This document shows, in pieces, positions 36,824 through 45,898 of a DNA stretch of 64,000 nucleotides. The notes under the pieces were generated by a model, which was given only the letters and a program-made list of their open reading frames with translations, was not told the origin of the DNA and searched no databases. The DNA lies in contig NZ_FNMZ01000005.1 in assembly GCF_900106695.1 (NCBI RefSeq), positions 62,001 through 126,000 on the forward strand, written 5' to 3'. The position numbers and the translations under genes are program-made. The stretch's first letter is position 1. Every line of letters begins with the position of its first letter. Source of the stretch: Albimonas donghaensis (GTDB taxonomy: Bacteria; Pseudomonadota; Alphaproteobacteria; Rhodobacterales; Rhodobacteraceae).

Positions 36824-37386
36824 GCCTGGAAGCGCAATTCGAGCGCGCGGTGCGCGCCGCCTCGCGCTGGTCGGCCCGGCTGGGCGGGCTGGTGGTGCTG
36901 GCCTGCGCGGTGCTGGTCACCGCCGAGGTGATCCTGCGCAACCTGCCCGGCGGGCTGGGCTCCGAGATCCGGCTGCACAGTTTCGAGCTGACCAATTTCG
37001 GCTTCGCCGCCGCCGTCGCCTTCGGCTTCGCCTATGCGCTGACCGAGCGCGCGCATATCCGCATCGACCTGCTCTACGCCCGCCTGCCCCTCGCCGCCCG
37101 CGCGGGGCTGGACGCGCTGGCGCTGCTGGCGCTGGCGGCCATGGCCTCGACCATGGCCTGGCATGGCTGGGGAGTGGCGATGCGCTCCGCCGCCATGGGG
37201 GCGATGCCCAATTCCACCCTGCGCCTGCCGCTGGTCATCCCCCAGTCGGTCTGGGCCGCGGGGCTCACCTGGTTCGCCGGCATCGCCGTGCTGCTCGCCG
37301 CGCAGGCGCTGCTGCGGCTGGCGCGCGGCCGTTTCGCCGAAGTCCACGCCGCCGCCGGCGTCATGCGCGAGGAGGACACCGCATGA
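36820..37386 (+). CDS. TRAP transporter small permease (DctQ type), system 1
   Basis: 188 residues with four hydrophobic helices and the family segment ERAHIRIDLLYARLP. It is the small membrane subunit that binds the large DctM subunit. It overlaps both neighbours by ATGA. System 1 has gene order Q-M-P. Confidence 0.88.
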   Translation: MSLEAQFERAVRAASRWSARLGGLVVLACAVLVTAEVILRNLPGGLGSEIRLHSFELTNFGFAAAVAFGFAYALTERAHIRIDLLYARLPLAARAGLDALALLALAAMASTMAWHGWGVAMRSAAMGAMPNSTLRLPLVIPQSVWAAGLTWFAGIAVLLAAQALLRLARGRFAEVHAAAGVMREEDTA

Positions 37387-38672
37387 TCGGCGTCGCCGCC
37401 CTGATCCTGGCCGCGCTGATCGCGCTGGCCCTGCCCGTGGCCGCCGCGCTCGGCATCCTCGCGGTATCGCTGTCGGAGATCTATTCCTTCTTCCCCCTCC
37501 TGCCCGCGCTGGGCGAGATCCTGTGGTCCGCCTCCACCGAGTTCGTGCTGGTCGCCGCCCCCATGTTCATCCTGATGGGCGAGATCCTGCTGCGCGCCGG
37601 CATCGCGCGCGACATGTATGAGGGCGTGGACGCCTGGGTGAACCGGGTGCCGGGCGGGCTGATGCACACCAACATCGCCTCCTGCACCCTGTTCGCGGCG
37701 ACCTCGGGGTCGTCGGTGGCCACGGCGGCGACCATCGGGACCGTGGCGATCCCCAACATGACGCGGCTGGGCTACAACCCCTCGCTCTATCTCGGGTCGA
37801 TCGCCGCCGGGGGGACGCTGGGCATCCTCATTCCGCCCTCGGTCAACATGATCCTCTACGGCGTGCTGGCGGAAGTGTCGGTGACCCGGCTCTACCTCGC
37901 CGCCCTGATCCCGGGGCTGATGCTGGCGCTGCTGTTCTCCGGCGTCATCGCCGCCATCTGCATCTTCCGCCCGGGGCTGGACGGCGGGCGGGGGAACGCC
38001 GACTGGGCGGCGCGCTGGCGCGGGCTGCGGGCGCTGGCGGCGCCGCTGGGGCTGTTCTGCGTGGTCGTCGGCTCGATCTACGCCGGTTTCGCGACCCCGA
38101 CCGAGGCCGCGGCGCTGGGCGTCGTCGCCTCGCTGGCGCTGGCCGCCGCGCGGGGGAAGCTGTCGCGCGCCTCGCTCTGGGCGGCGCTGGAGGGCGCGAT
38201 GCGCACCACCGCCATGGTCATGCTGATCGTGGTCGCGGCCTTCTTCCTCAACTTCGTGATGGTCTCCACCGGGCTGACCACGGCCATCACCGGCGCCATG
38301 ACCGCGCTCGAGGTCGCGCCGGTCACGGTCATTCTGATCATCGTCTGCGCCTATCTGGTGCTGGGCTGCTTCATGGAGACCCTGTCCCTGATGGTCGCCA
38401 CCACCCCGATCATCGCCCCCGTCGTCGCCGCGCTGGGCTTCGACCTGGTGTGGTTCGGGGTGCTGTTCATGATCCTCATCGAGGCGGCGCTGATCACGCC
38501 CCCGATCGGGGTCAACCTGTTCGTGGTGCAGGGGGTGCGCGGCGCCTCCTCCGGCCCGATCCGGCAGGTGATGCTCGGCGCCCTGCCCTTCCTCGCCATG
38601 ATGCTCGCCATGATCGGGCTGCTGATCCTCGCCCCCGACCTGGCCCTGTGGCTGCCAGGGATCGCCATGTGA
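37383..38672 (+). CDS. TRAP transporter large permease (DctM type), system 1
   Basis: 429 residues with about 11-12 spans. The conserved stretches PMFILMGEILLRAG, TLFAATSGSSVATAATIG, LGILIPPSVNMILYGVLAEVS and ITPPIGVNLFVVQGV identify the sodium-driven transport subunit. It works with the DctQ and DctP proteins encoded on either side. Confidence 0.94.
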   Translation: MIGVAALILAALIALALPVAAALGILAVSLSEIYSFFPLLPALGEILWSASTEFVLVAAPMFILMGEILLRAGIARDMYEGVDAWVNRVPGGLMHTNIASCTLFAATSGSSVATAATIGTVAIPNMTRLGYNPSLYLGSIAAGGTLGILIPPSVNMILYGVLAEVSVTRLYLAALIPGLMLALLFSGVIAAICIFRPGLDGGRGNADWAARWRGLRALAAPLGLFCVVVGSIYAGFATPTEAAALGVVASLALAAARGKLSRASLWAALEGAMRTTAMVMLIVVAAFFLNFVMVSTGLTTAITGAMTALEVAPVTVILIIVCAYLVLGCFMETLSLMVATTPIIAPVVAALGFDLVWFGVLFMILIEAALITPPIGVNLFVVQGVRGASSGPIRQVMLGALPFLAMMLAMIGLLILAPDLALWLPGIAM

Positions 38673-38740
38673 CCCGGCCCGGCGCCCGGCAGGCGATCGC
38701 AACGACCAACGTCACGACCAACAGAAGGAGGGACCACCCC

Positions 38741-39769
38741 ATGCGCATCAAGACCATCCTCGCCGGCGCCACGGCGCTGCTGGCCGCGGCCGGCGCCGCG
38801 CAGGCGCTGACCGTCAACGTCGTCGGCAATCTCGGCATCACCACCCAGTCCAAGACGCTCGAAGCGCCGTTCTGGAACGAGAAGCTGCCCGAGATCTCCG
38901 GCGGCGAAATCACCGCCAACTTCAAGCCGTGGAACGAGATGGGCCTGAAGGGGCCGGAGATCTACCGGCTGCTCGGCCAGGGCGTGATGAACGTGGCCAC
39001 CGGCCAGCTCGGCCATTCGGCGGGCGACGTGCCGATCAACGACGCCACCGACCTCGCCGGGCTCAACCCCACGATCGAGGAGTTCAAGGCGGTGACCGAG
39101 GCGTTCCGCCCGACGCTCTCGAAGTATTACGCCGAGGAGATGGGGCTGGAGATCCTGTCCCTGCATTCCTACCAGGCCCAGATCCTCTATTGCCGCGATG
39201 AGTTCTCCGGCCTGGCGGACCTGAAGGGCAGGAAGGTGCGGTCCTCCGGCGCCTCCCAGGCCGACTTCATCGAGTATTTCGGCGGCCAGGCCGTGGCCAT
39301 GGCCTTCGGCGAGGTCCAGCAGGGCCTCCAGCAGGGCGTCATCGACTGCGCCATCACCGGCACGCTGGGCGGCTATTCGGCCAAGTGGCACGAGGGCGCG
39401 GGCTATCTCTACACCCTGCCGATCAACTGGGGCTCGGGCGCGACCATGGCCAACAAGGCCTGGTGGGACGGTCTGCCCGAGGCGCAACAGACCCTGATGC
39501 GGACCGAGATCTCCAAGCTCGAAGCCGAGATGTGGGCGCTGAACGCCAAGGAGAACGAAATCGGCATCGCCTGCAATACCGCCGGCCCCTGCCCCGAGGG
39601 CGAGCCCGCCGGCATGGTCCGCGTCGACCCGACCCCCGAAGACGTGGAGCTGCGCCGCAAGGCCATGCTCGAAGCGGTTCTGCCCGGCTTCAAGGCCCGC
39701 TGCGGCGAGGCCTGCACCGGGATGTGGAACGCCGAGATCGGCCCGGTCGTCGGCCTGACCATCGACTGA
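38741..39769 (+). CDS. TRAP transporter substrate-binding protein (DctP type), system 1
   Basis: 342 residues with a signal peptide cleaved after AQA (about residue 21). The middle contains the DctP-family block DLKGRKVRSSGASQADFIEYFGGQAVAMAFGEV, with the arginine that pairs with a carboxylate ligand. Four cysteines in the C-terminal part (IACNTAGPCPEG, RCGEACTG) could form disulfides. A carboxylated ligand is likely. AGAAGGAGGG precedes the ATG. A 15-bp hairpin follows the stop. Confidence 0.92.
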   Translation: MRIKTILAGATALLAAAGAAQALTVNVVGNLGITTQSKTLEAPFWNEKLPEISGGEITANFKPWNEMGLKGPEIYRLLGQGVMNVATGQLGHSAGDVPINDATDLAGLNPTIEEFKAVTEAFRPTLSKYYAEEMGLEILSLHSYQAQILYCRDEFSGLADLKGRKVRSSGASQADFIEYFGGQAVAMAFGEVQQGLQQGVIDCAITGTLGGYSAKWHEGAGYLYTLPINWGSGATMANKAWWDGLPEAQQTLMRTEISKLEAEMWALNAKENEIGIACNTAGPCPEGEPAGMVRVDPTPEDVELRRKAMLEAVLPGFKARCGEACTGMWNAEIGPVVGLTID

Positions 39770-39777
39770 CCCGTCCT

Positions 39778-39812
39778 GCGGCGGCGCCGGCGCGCGACGC
39801 CGGCGCCGCCGC
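39778..39812 (+). terminator. 15-bp perfect hairpin after the system 1 binding protein
   Basis: A 15-bp stem beginning GCGGCGGCGCCGGCG with loop CGCGA, 9 nt after the stop and without a T run. It resembles the hairpins after the other binding-protein genes in this window. Confidence 0.6.
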
Positions 39813-39893
39813 CCGCCTTCCGCCCGGCGCGCCCCCTGTCGGGCCGGGCGGCCGGCCGTCCGGAGCGTGTTGGCTCGCCGGGCGGCTCTCCTT

Positions 39894-39934
39894 CCCGCGG
39901 CGGTCTTTGCCGGGCCGCTGCGGGAGGGCTTTTT
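39894..39934 (+). terminator. Terminator-like hairpin with T run before the GAF gene
   Basis: Stem CCCGCGGCGG with CCGCTGCGGG (one G-U pair), 11-nt loop, then AGGGC and TTTTT. It suggests that the GAF-MmgE pair may be a partly separate transcription unit. Confidence 0.5.
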
Positions 39935-40005
39935 CCCCGCCCGAGCCCGCCCTCGCGTTTCGTCGTCGCCCGACGGCCTCCCGCCTGTCTCTGGATCCGC
40001 GCCCG

Positions 40006-40611
40006 ATGCCTCGCCTGACCGACCCCGAATTCGACGCCCTGCTGCTGGACGCCGCCGCCGGCGCCGCCGCCGCCGAGGATCTGGAGCGCGCCTTCGCCGC
40101 GCTGACCGCCGCCGCCCGGGCCGGGCTCGGCGATCCCGACGCCGCCGCGGCCCCCGGCGGGCTGAAAGCGGGCGAGCGCGACTACCGCATCGGCGGCGTG
40201 TTCCTCGTCACCCCCGACCGGCGCTACAACATGCTGGTGGCCTCCGCCGGCTTCCCGCCCGAGCAGCGCCGCCTGTGCATCCCAATCGACTGGAACCATC
40301 CCGGCGTGGTGGTCGCCGACCGGCGCCCGGTGCTGGTGGCCAATACCGACGCGGACGCGGGCTTCCGCCAGTTCCTCAAGACCTCGCGCATGGGGTCGTC
40401 GATCTATCACCCGTTCTTCGCGGGCGGCCGGCTGGTCGGCCAGATCGTCGCCGCCTCGCAGGCGCGGCTGACCTATGACGCGACCGATCTCGCCCGGCTG
40501 GGCCGCCTCGCCTGGTCCGCCGCGCTGAGCTGGGCCTCGCGGAGCGGCGAGGCCTGGCTCGCCGCCGACTATCCCGCCCCCGACCTCTGGCGCGCGGAGG
40601 AGCACGCATGA
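40006..40611 (+). CDS. GAF-domain protein
   Basis: 201 residues from the ATG at 40006, which has only a weak ribosome site. One GAF domain fills most of the chain (YRIGGVFLVTPDRRYNMLV to VGQIVAASQARLTYDATD), with no output domain and no cysteine. It may be a small-molecule sensor or a structural partner. The stop overlaps the MmgE/PrpD start as ATGA, so the two proteins are probably made together. Confidence 0.75.
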   Translation: MPRLTDPEFDALLLDAAAGAAAAEDLERAFAALTAAARAGLGDPDAAAAPGGLKAGERDYRIGGVFLVTPDRRYNMLVASAGFPPEQRRLCIPIDWNHPGVVVADRRPVLVANTDADAGFRQFLKTSRMGSSIYHPFFAGGRLVGQIVAASQARLTYDATDLARLGRLAWSAALSWASRSGEAWLAADYPAPDLWRAEEHA

Positions 40612-42041
40612 CCCACACGACCGACACCCCCCCCGACGCCGCCGCCGACGCCCCGATCGTCGACGTCATCGTCGACCACGTTCTCGGCGCCCGCTACGAG
40701 GACCTGTCGGACCACGACCTGCACCGGGCCCGCACCTACCTGCTGGACACGTTGGGCGTGGCCATCGCGGGGTCGCGGGGCGCGGCCATCGACGCGCTGA
40801 TCGACACCGCCCGCGGCTGGGGCGACGGCGACGAGGCCACCGTCTGGGTGACCGGCGAACGCCTGCCCGCCACCCAGGCCGCGGTGGTCAACGCCTACCA
40901 GATCCACTGCCTGGAATACGACTGCGTGCACGAAGCCGCGGTGGTGCATCCCATGGCGACCGTGCTGTCGGCGCTGATGGCCTTTTGCGAGCGCCGCGCG
41001 GGGCGGGGACAGCCGGTCTCGGGCCGGGACTTCCTGCTGGCCATGTGCATCGGGATCGACGTGGCCACCCTGATGGGCGTCGCCGCCCACGGCCCGATCC
41101 GCTGGTTCCGCCCCGCCACCGCCGGCGGTTTCGGCGCCGTGGCCGCCATGGCCCGGCTGGAAGGACTGGACAAGACCGGAGTGAAGGACGCCTTCGGCGC
41201 CATGTATGGCCAGACCTCCGGAACCCTGCAGCCGCATGTCGAGGGCTCGCCGGTGCTGGGCCTCCAGATCGGTTTCAACGCCCGCGCCGCGATCTGCGCC
41301 ATCGACCTCGCCCGCGCTGGCTTCCGCGGCCCGCATGACGTGTTCGACGGGCCCTACGGCTACTTCCGGCTGCTGGAGGACGGGGCCTTCGATCTCGCCC
41401 CGATCCGGGAGACGTTGGGGCGCGAATGGCAGGTCTCACGCCTGTCGCACAAGCCCTTCCCCTCCGGCCGGCTCACCCACGGCGTCGTGGATGCGCTGAT
41501 GCGCCTGACCGCCGCCCATGGCTTCGCGCCGGAAGACGTGGCCTCGGTCAAGGGGACCGCCCCGCCGCTGGTCACCCGCCTGGTCGGGCGCCCGGACATC
41601 CCCAACCCCGAGCCCAACTACGCCAAGCTCTGCCTGCGTTTCGTGGCCGGCGCCTGGCTGGCGCGCGGCAAGGTCGACGTGCCCGAGTTCTCCGACCCCG
41701 AAGTGCTGGCCGATCCGCGGATCCACGACTTCGCCGCGCGGGTGGAGGTGGAGACCGACGACAACCCCTCGCAGAGCGCGCTGGCCCCGCAATGGTGGCA
41801 GGTGACGCTGACCGACGGGACGATCCACGAGATCGACCTCCCCCATGTCTACGGCCACCCGATGGCGGCGCTGACCGACGACGAGAACCTCGCCAAGTTC
41901 CGACGCTGCGTCGGCTGGGGCCGCGCCCCGATGGCCGGAGACGCGGCCGACGCCCTGATCGCCGCCGTCGCCGCCGCCGAGACGCTGGACGACGCCGGCG
42001 CGCTCGCCCGCATGACGGTGATCCCCGGCGCACGGGACTGA
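40608..42041 (+). CDS. MmgE/PrpD family protein 1
   Basis: 477 residues. The all-helical N-terminal domain has LLDTLGVAIAGSRGAA, then AYQIHCLEYDCVHEAAVVHP with the family histidine region and PATAGGFGAVAAMARLEG. The smaller C-terminal lid contains LSHKPFPSGRLTHGV. Members include 2-methylcitrate dehydratase and cis-aconitate decarboxylase, so a hydratase, decarboxylase or isomerase acting on a polycarboxylate is plausible. Co-translated with the GAF protein. Confidence 0.88.
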   Translation: MTHTTDTPPDAAADAPIVDVIVDHVLGARYEDLSDHDLHRARTYLLDTLGVAIAGSRGAAIDALIDTARGWGDGDEATVWVTGERLPATQAAVVNAYQIHCLEYDCVHEAAVVHPMATVLSALMAFCERRAGRGQPVSGRDFLLAMCIGIDVATLMGVAAHGPIRWFRPATAGGFGAVAAMARLEGLDKTGVKDAFGAMYGQTSGTLQPHVEGSPVLGLQIGFNARAAICAIDLARAGFRGPHDVFDGPYGYFRLLEDGAFDLAPIRETLGREWQVSRLSHKPFPSGRLTHGVVDALMRLTAAHGFAPEDVASVKGTAPPLVTRLVGRPDIPNPEPNYAKLCLRFVAGAWLARGKVDVPEFSDPEVLADPRIHDFAARVEVETDDNPSQSALAPQWWQVTLTDGTIHEIDLPHVYGHPMAALTDDENLAKFRRCVGWGRAPMAGDAADALIAAVAAAETLDDAGALARMTVIPGARD

Positions 42042-42057
42042 CCCGCAGGCCGCAAAT

Positions 42058-42069
42058 TTGTCCGGACAA
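42058..42069. promoter_or_regulatory. Operator 2 of the TTGTCCGGACAA regulon
   Basis: An exact copy of the palindrome, 4 bp upstream of a TTGACA box. A degenerate half (GTCCAGACAA, 42102-42111) lies at the expected transcription start, so a repressor could bridge the promoter. Confidence 0.8.
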
Positions 42070-42073
42070 CTCC

Positions 42074-42103
42074 TTGACAGAATCGCAGGGCAGAGCCGAT
42101 AGT
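42074..42103 (+). promoter_or_regulatory. Sigma70-type promoter of the MaoC operon
   Basis: TTGACA (42074-42079), an 18-bp spacer and GATAGT (42098-42103), 51 bp ahead of the MaoC start, flanked by operator 2 and its half copy. Confidence 0.6.
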
Positions 42104-42153
42104 CCAGACAAATGCGGCCCCCGCGCCGCGCCATAAAAAGGCGACCAGGACCC

Positions 42154-42672
42154 ATGGCCGGAACCATCGAGAAAGTCGGCGAGAACCGCTACCGGGAGCG
42201 CTTCGGGCGCTATTTCGAGGATTTCCAGCCGGGCGACATCTACGAGCATCGCCCCGGCCGGACCATCACCGAGACCGACAACACCTGGTTCACCCTGCTG
42301 ACGATGAACACCCATCCGATGCATTTCGACGAGGAATACGCCAGGCATTCCGAGTTCGGGAAAACCATCGTCTGCTCGCCGCTCACCGTGGCGCTGATGG
42401 TCGGCATGTCGGTGACCGACGTCTCCCAGAAGGCCATCGCCAACCTGGGCTGGACCGACATCAAGCTGACCTTCCCGCTCTTCGCCGGGGACACGCTGAC
42501 CGCCGAATCCGAGGTGCTCGACAAGCGCGAGAGCAAGTCCCGCCCGGGCGCCGGCCTCGTCACCGTCGCCACCCGCGGCTTCAACCAGAACGGCAAGGAG
42601 GTCTGCTCCTTCGTGCGCACCGTGCTCGTCGCCAAGCAGGGCTTCGAGAACGAAGAGAAGGCGGGCTACTGA
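42154..42672 (+). CDS. MaoC-family acyl-CoA hydratase
   Basis: 172 residues from the ATG at 42154 (AGGA ahead). It has a single hot-dog domain with the R-hydratase motif region FTLLTMNTHPMHFDEEYA, giving the Asp/His pair that adds water to an enoyl-CoA. The length and features resemble itaconyl-CoA and mesaconyl-CoA type hydratases. In the same island are CoA-transferases and a CitE-like lyase, the enzymes that bracket such a hydratase. Overlaps the dehydrogenase as TGATG. Confidence 0.85.
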   Translation: MAGTIEKVGENRYRERFGRYFEDFQPGDIYEHRPGRTITETDNTWFTLLTMNTHPMHFDEEYARHSEFGKTIVCSPLTVALMVGMSVTDVSQKAIANLGWTDIKLTFPLFAGDTLTAESEVLDKRESKSRPGAGLVTVATRGFNQNGKEVCSFVRTVLVAKQGFENEEKAGY

Positions 42673-43826
42673 TGGCCGCCGCGCTCTCCGACGACGACCG
42701 CATGATCCTGGAGGCGGTCGAGAAATGGCTGGAGCGGGACGTGCGCCCGCATGTGCTCAAGCTCGAACATGCCGACGAATGGCCCGAGGAGATGGTGGGC
42801 CAGATGGCCGAACTGGGCCTCTTCGGCGCCACCATCCCCGAGGAATACGGCGGGCTCGGCCTGTCGGCGACCACCTACGCGATGATCGTGGAGAAGATCG
42901 CCGAAACCTGGATGAGCCTGTCGGGCATCTTCAATTCCCACCTCATCATGGCGTCCTGCGTCACCCGCATGGGCACGCCGGAGCAGAAGGCCGAATGGCT
43001 GCCCCGCTTCGCCACCGGAGAACTCCGCGGCGGCCTGGCGCTGACCGAACCCGACGCGGGCACCGACCTTCAGGGCATCCGCACCCGCGCGCGCAGGGAC
43101 GGCAACGGCTACGTCATCGACGGGACCAAGACCTGGATCTCCAACGGCATCCACGGCTCGGTCTTCGCGCTGCTGGTCAAGACCGATCCGGAGGCGACGC
43201 CGCGCCACAAGGGCATGTCCATGTTCCTCGCCGAGAAGGGCGAGGGGTTCACCGTCTCCAGAAAGCTGGAGAAGCTGGGCTACAAGGGCATCGACTCGGC
43301 CGAGCTGGTCTTCGAGAACTTCCGCGTCGGCGGCGACCGCCTGATCGGCGGGGTCGAGGGCAAGGGATTCCAGACCGCCGTCGGCGGGCTGGAACTGGGC
43401 CGCATCAACGTCGCCGCGCGCGGCTGCGGGCTGGCCTCCGCCGCGCTCAAGGATTCCGTCCAGTACGCCCAGATCCGCAAGACCTTCGGCAAGAAGATCG
43501 GCGAGCATCAGGCCATCCAGCTCATGCTCGGGGAAATGGCCACCCGCGCCCGCGCCGCCACCCTGCTGACCTATGACGCCGCCGCCGCCTATGACCGGGG
43601 CGAGCGCTGCGACATGGAGGCGGGGATGGCGAAATACGCCGCCTCCGAAGCCGCGGTCGCCAACAGCCTCGACGCCATGCGGATCCATGGCGGCTACGGC
43701 TATTCCAAGGAACTGCACGTGGAGCGGTATTACCGCGACGCCCCGCTGATGTGCATCGGCGAGGGCACCAACGAAATGCAGCGCATCATCATCGCCCGGC
43801 AGCTGATGGAGCGGTCGCCGGCGTGA
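42672..43826 (+). CDS. Acyl-CoA dehydrogenase
   Basis: 384 residues with a canonical layout: LALTEPDAGTDLQG, KTWISNG, IHGGYGYSKELHVER and IGEGTNEMQ. The glutamate of GEGTNE is the catalytic base at the medium-chain-enzyme position, unlike the four other ACAD-like proteins' variants near 0-9 kb. Paired with the MaoC hydratase it would supply the enoyl-CoA to be hydrated. The product feeds ETF. Confidence 0.93.
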   Translation: MAAALSDDDRMILEAVEKWLERDVRPHVLKLEHADEWPEEMVGQMAELGLFGATIPEEYGGLGLSATTYAMIVEKIAETWMSLSGIFNSHLIMASCVTRMGTPEQKAEWLPRFATGELRGGLALTEPDAGTDLQGIRTRARRDGNGYVIDGTKTWISNGIHGSVFALLVKTDPEATPRHKGMSMFLAEKGEGFTVSRKLEKLGYKGIDSAELVFENFRVGGDRLIGGVEGKGFQTAVGGLELGRINVAARGCGLASAALKDSVQYAQIRKTFGKKIGEHQAIQLMLGEMATRARAATLLTYDAAAAYDRGERCDMEAGMAKYAASEAAVANSLDAMRIHGGYGYSKELHVERYYRDAPLMCIGEGTNEMQRIIIARQLMERSPA

Positions 43827-43952
43827 TCTCCGGGGGGGCGTCCCCGCCGGGGCGCCCTCCTGTCCGACCCGAGATCCCGGCGCAGAACCGGGTCCGGCCG
43901 CCCCGTTCAACAACGTCCAACAGCGTCCAACAGACCCCTGGAGGTTTCCCGC

Positions 43953-44930
43953 ATGACCCTGCGCCTCGCCGTGGCCGGCCTTTTCGCCGGCGCCCTCGCC
44001 CTTCCCGCCGCCGCGGCGGAATGGGACGTCGCCTTCCCCTGGGGGGCGACCGAATTCCACACCGTCAACGGCATGGCCTATGCCAGGGCCGTCGAAGAGG
44101 CGACCGGGGGCGAGGTCAAACTGACCATCCACCCCGGCGGCGCGCTGGGCGTGAAGGCCAATGAGAGCCTGCGCGCGGTGGAGGACGGCGCCGTCCCCAT
44201 GGCCGAATACGGCATGTTCCAGAATGTCGGCGACGTGCCGATCCTGGGCATCGAGGCGATCCCCTTCCTGGTGAAGGACTACGCGCAGCTGAAGGTCATG
44301 CATTCGCTGGTGCGCCCGATCTGGGAAGCCGAGCTGGAGAAGCGCAACCAGAAGCCGCTCTACATGGCGCCCTGGCCGTCGCAGAACTTCTTCACCAAGA
44401 AGGAGATCAACACCTTCGAGGACTTCGAAGGCATCAAGATGCGCACCTATGACGCCAACACCGCCACCATGGTCGCGCGGCTCGGCATGGCGGCGCTGCA
44501 GATGAACAACGCCGACATCGTGCCGGCGCTGGCCACCGGCAAGCTGGACGCGGTGATGACTTCGGGCTCGACCGCGGCGGCGCAGAAATACTGGGAATTC
44601 CTCGACCACGTCTACAACACCAACCACCTGTGGGCGACCAACGTGCTGGTGGTGAACCTCGACTACTGGAGCGAGCTGACCGAAGAGCAGCGCGGGATCA
44701 TGGAGAGCCTGGCCGAGAAGATGGAGCCGGAGTTCTGGGCGATCTCCGAGGCCGAGCACGCCAAGCGCATGGCCCAGTTGCAGGAGAACGGGATGACCGT
44801 TCAGGCCCCGTCGCCGGAGATCCTCGCCAAGATGCGCGAAGTGACCGCCGACATGGCCGACGATTTCGTCGCCCGCGTGCCCGAGGCCGGCCCGATCATC
44901 GAAGAATTCAAGGCCCGGACCGCCGAGTAA
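43953..44930 (+). CDS. TRAP transporter substrate-binding protein (DctP type), system 2
   Basis: 325 residues, with a signal peptide to about residue 22 (PAAAAEWDV). It has the DctP-family core TFEDFEGIKMRTYDANTATMVARLG with the ligand arginine, then LATGKLDAVMTSGST. A carboxylate ligand is likely. TGGAGG precedes the ATG. It begins system 2 with order P-Q-M and follows the MaoC-dehydrogenase pair by 126 nt. Confidence 0.92.
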   Translation: MTLRLAVAGLFAGALALPAAAAEWDVAFPWGATEFHTVNGMAYARAVEEATGGEVKLTIHPGGALGVKANESLRAVEDGAVPMAEYGMFQNVGDVPILGIEAIPFLVKDYAQLKVMHSLVRPIWEAELEKRNQKPLYMAPWPSQNFFTKKEINTFEDFEGIKMRTYDANTATMVARLGMAALQMNNADIVPALATGKLDAVMTSGSTAAAQKYWEFLDHVYNTNHLWATNVLVVNLDYWSELTEEQRGIMESLAEKMEPEFWAISEAEHAKRMAQLQENGMTVQAPSPEILAKMREVTADMADDFVARVPEAGPIIEEFKARTAE

Positions 44931-45379
44931 GCCGACCCCGCCGGGGTCCGGGCCGCGCGCCCGGACCCCGGTTTCGGTTTCGCTTTCGGTTTCGCCCCCG
45001 ATCGGCCGGGGGCGGGCGGGACCGGGGGGAGCGCCGCGGCGCGCTCGCCCCGCCCGAGACCTCGCCCCCGCCGGTCCGCGACGAAGACCGGGGCCGGCGA
45101 AGGCCTCTCTCCCCCCGCCTCTCCCAACCCGGAGTCGCTCACGATGCGCGCCCGTTCCTCGCCTCCCGCCCGTTCCGCAGCCCGACGCCCTCCGGTCCGA
45201 CGCCTGCCGGGCGGTCCGGCCGCCGCCTCCGCGCGCGACGCCACCGCTTGCGCCGGGAACGCCCGCGCCGGGAACGCCCGCGGCGAGGCCGGCTGACCCG
45301 CCCATCCCCCAACCGACCGGGACCCTCCGCGTCCCGGCCCGCCCCACCAGACCCCGCCCCACCAGACAGGGAGGCGCCC
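44931..45379. other. Long spacer inside TRAP system 2 with hairpin and low-complexity sequence
   Basis: 449 bp between the binding-protein and membrane-subunit genes. An 11-bp hairpin (44943-44969) follows the stop. Then comes a short TTTCGG/TTTCGC hexamer repeat (about 44971-44995) and Arg/Pro-coding GC-rich sequence with CGGGAACGCCCGCGC-type repeats near 45250-45290. No start with a ribosome site or recognisable protein is present. Long spacers in otherwise overlapping operons are uncommon here. Confidence 0.6.
44943..44969 (+). terminator. Hairpin after the system 2 binding-protein gene
   Basis: A perfect 11-bp stem GGGGTCCGGGC/GCCCGGACCCC with 5-nt loop, 12 nt after the stop; no T run. 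Confidence 0.6.
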
Positions 45380-45898
45380 ATGAAGATCCTTCTCAAGACG
45401 ATCGACGCGCTCTGCGTCGCGGGGGCGGTGGTGGCCGCGCTCTGCGCCGCGGCGCTGGCGGTCATCCTCATCATCGAGGTCGTGGCGACCTCCTTCTTCG
45501 CCTGGTCGCAGCCCTGGGCGGTGGAATATTCCGGCTACCTGCTGGCCGCGACGCTGTTCTGCGGCTCCGGCTGGACCCTGCGCGACGCGGGCCATGTGCG
45601 GGTGCAGGTGCTCACCAACCTGCTGCCGCCGGGCGCTCAGCGCGCGGCGGACATGCTGGGCGCCGCCTTCGCGCTGGGGGTGGCGTGCTTCGCGTCCTGG
45701 TCGATGGTCGAATACGCCGTGCGCTCGGCCGGCTTCGGCTCCACCTCGGTCTTTCCCACCCGCACGCCGCTGGTCTACCCGCAGGGCCTGCTGGCCGCGG
45801 GGCTGGTGGTGCTGACGCTCGGCCTGCTGGCCCGGCTGATCCGCCTGATCCGGGGCGAGGCGCCGGAGACCTCCGGCGCAGAGGAGACCCATATATGA
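45380..45898 (+). CDS. TRAP transporter small permease (DctQ type), system 2
   Basis: 172 residues from the ATG at 45380 with AGGGAGG ahead. Four spans, with LRDAGHVRVQVLTNLLPPG, the family segment between spans 2 and 3. The stop overlaps dctM as ATGA. Confidence 0.87.
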   Translation: MKILLKTIDALCVAGAVVAALCAAALAVILIIEVVATSFFAWSQPWAVEYSGYLLAATLFCGSGWTLRDAGHVRVQVLTNLLPPGAQRAADMLGAAFALGVACFASWSMVEYAVRSAGFGSTSVFPTRTPLVYPQGLLAAGLVVLTLGLLARLIRLIRGEAPETSGAEETHI

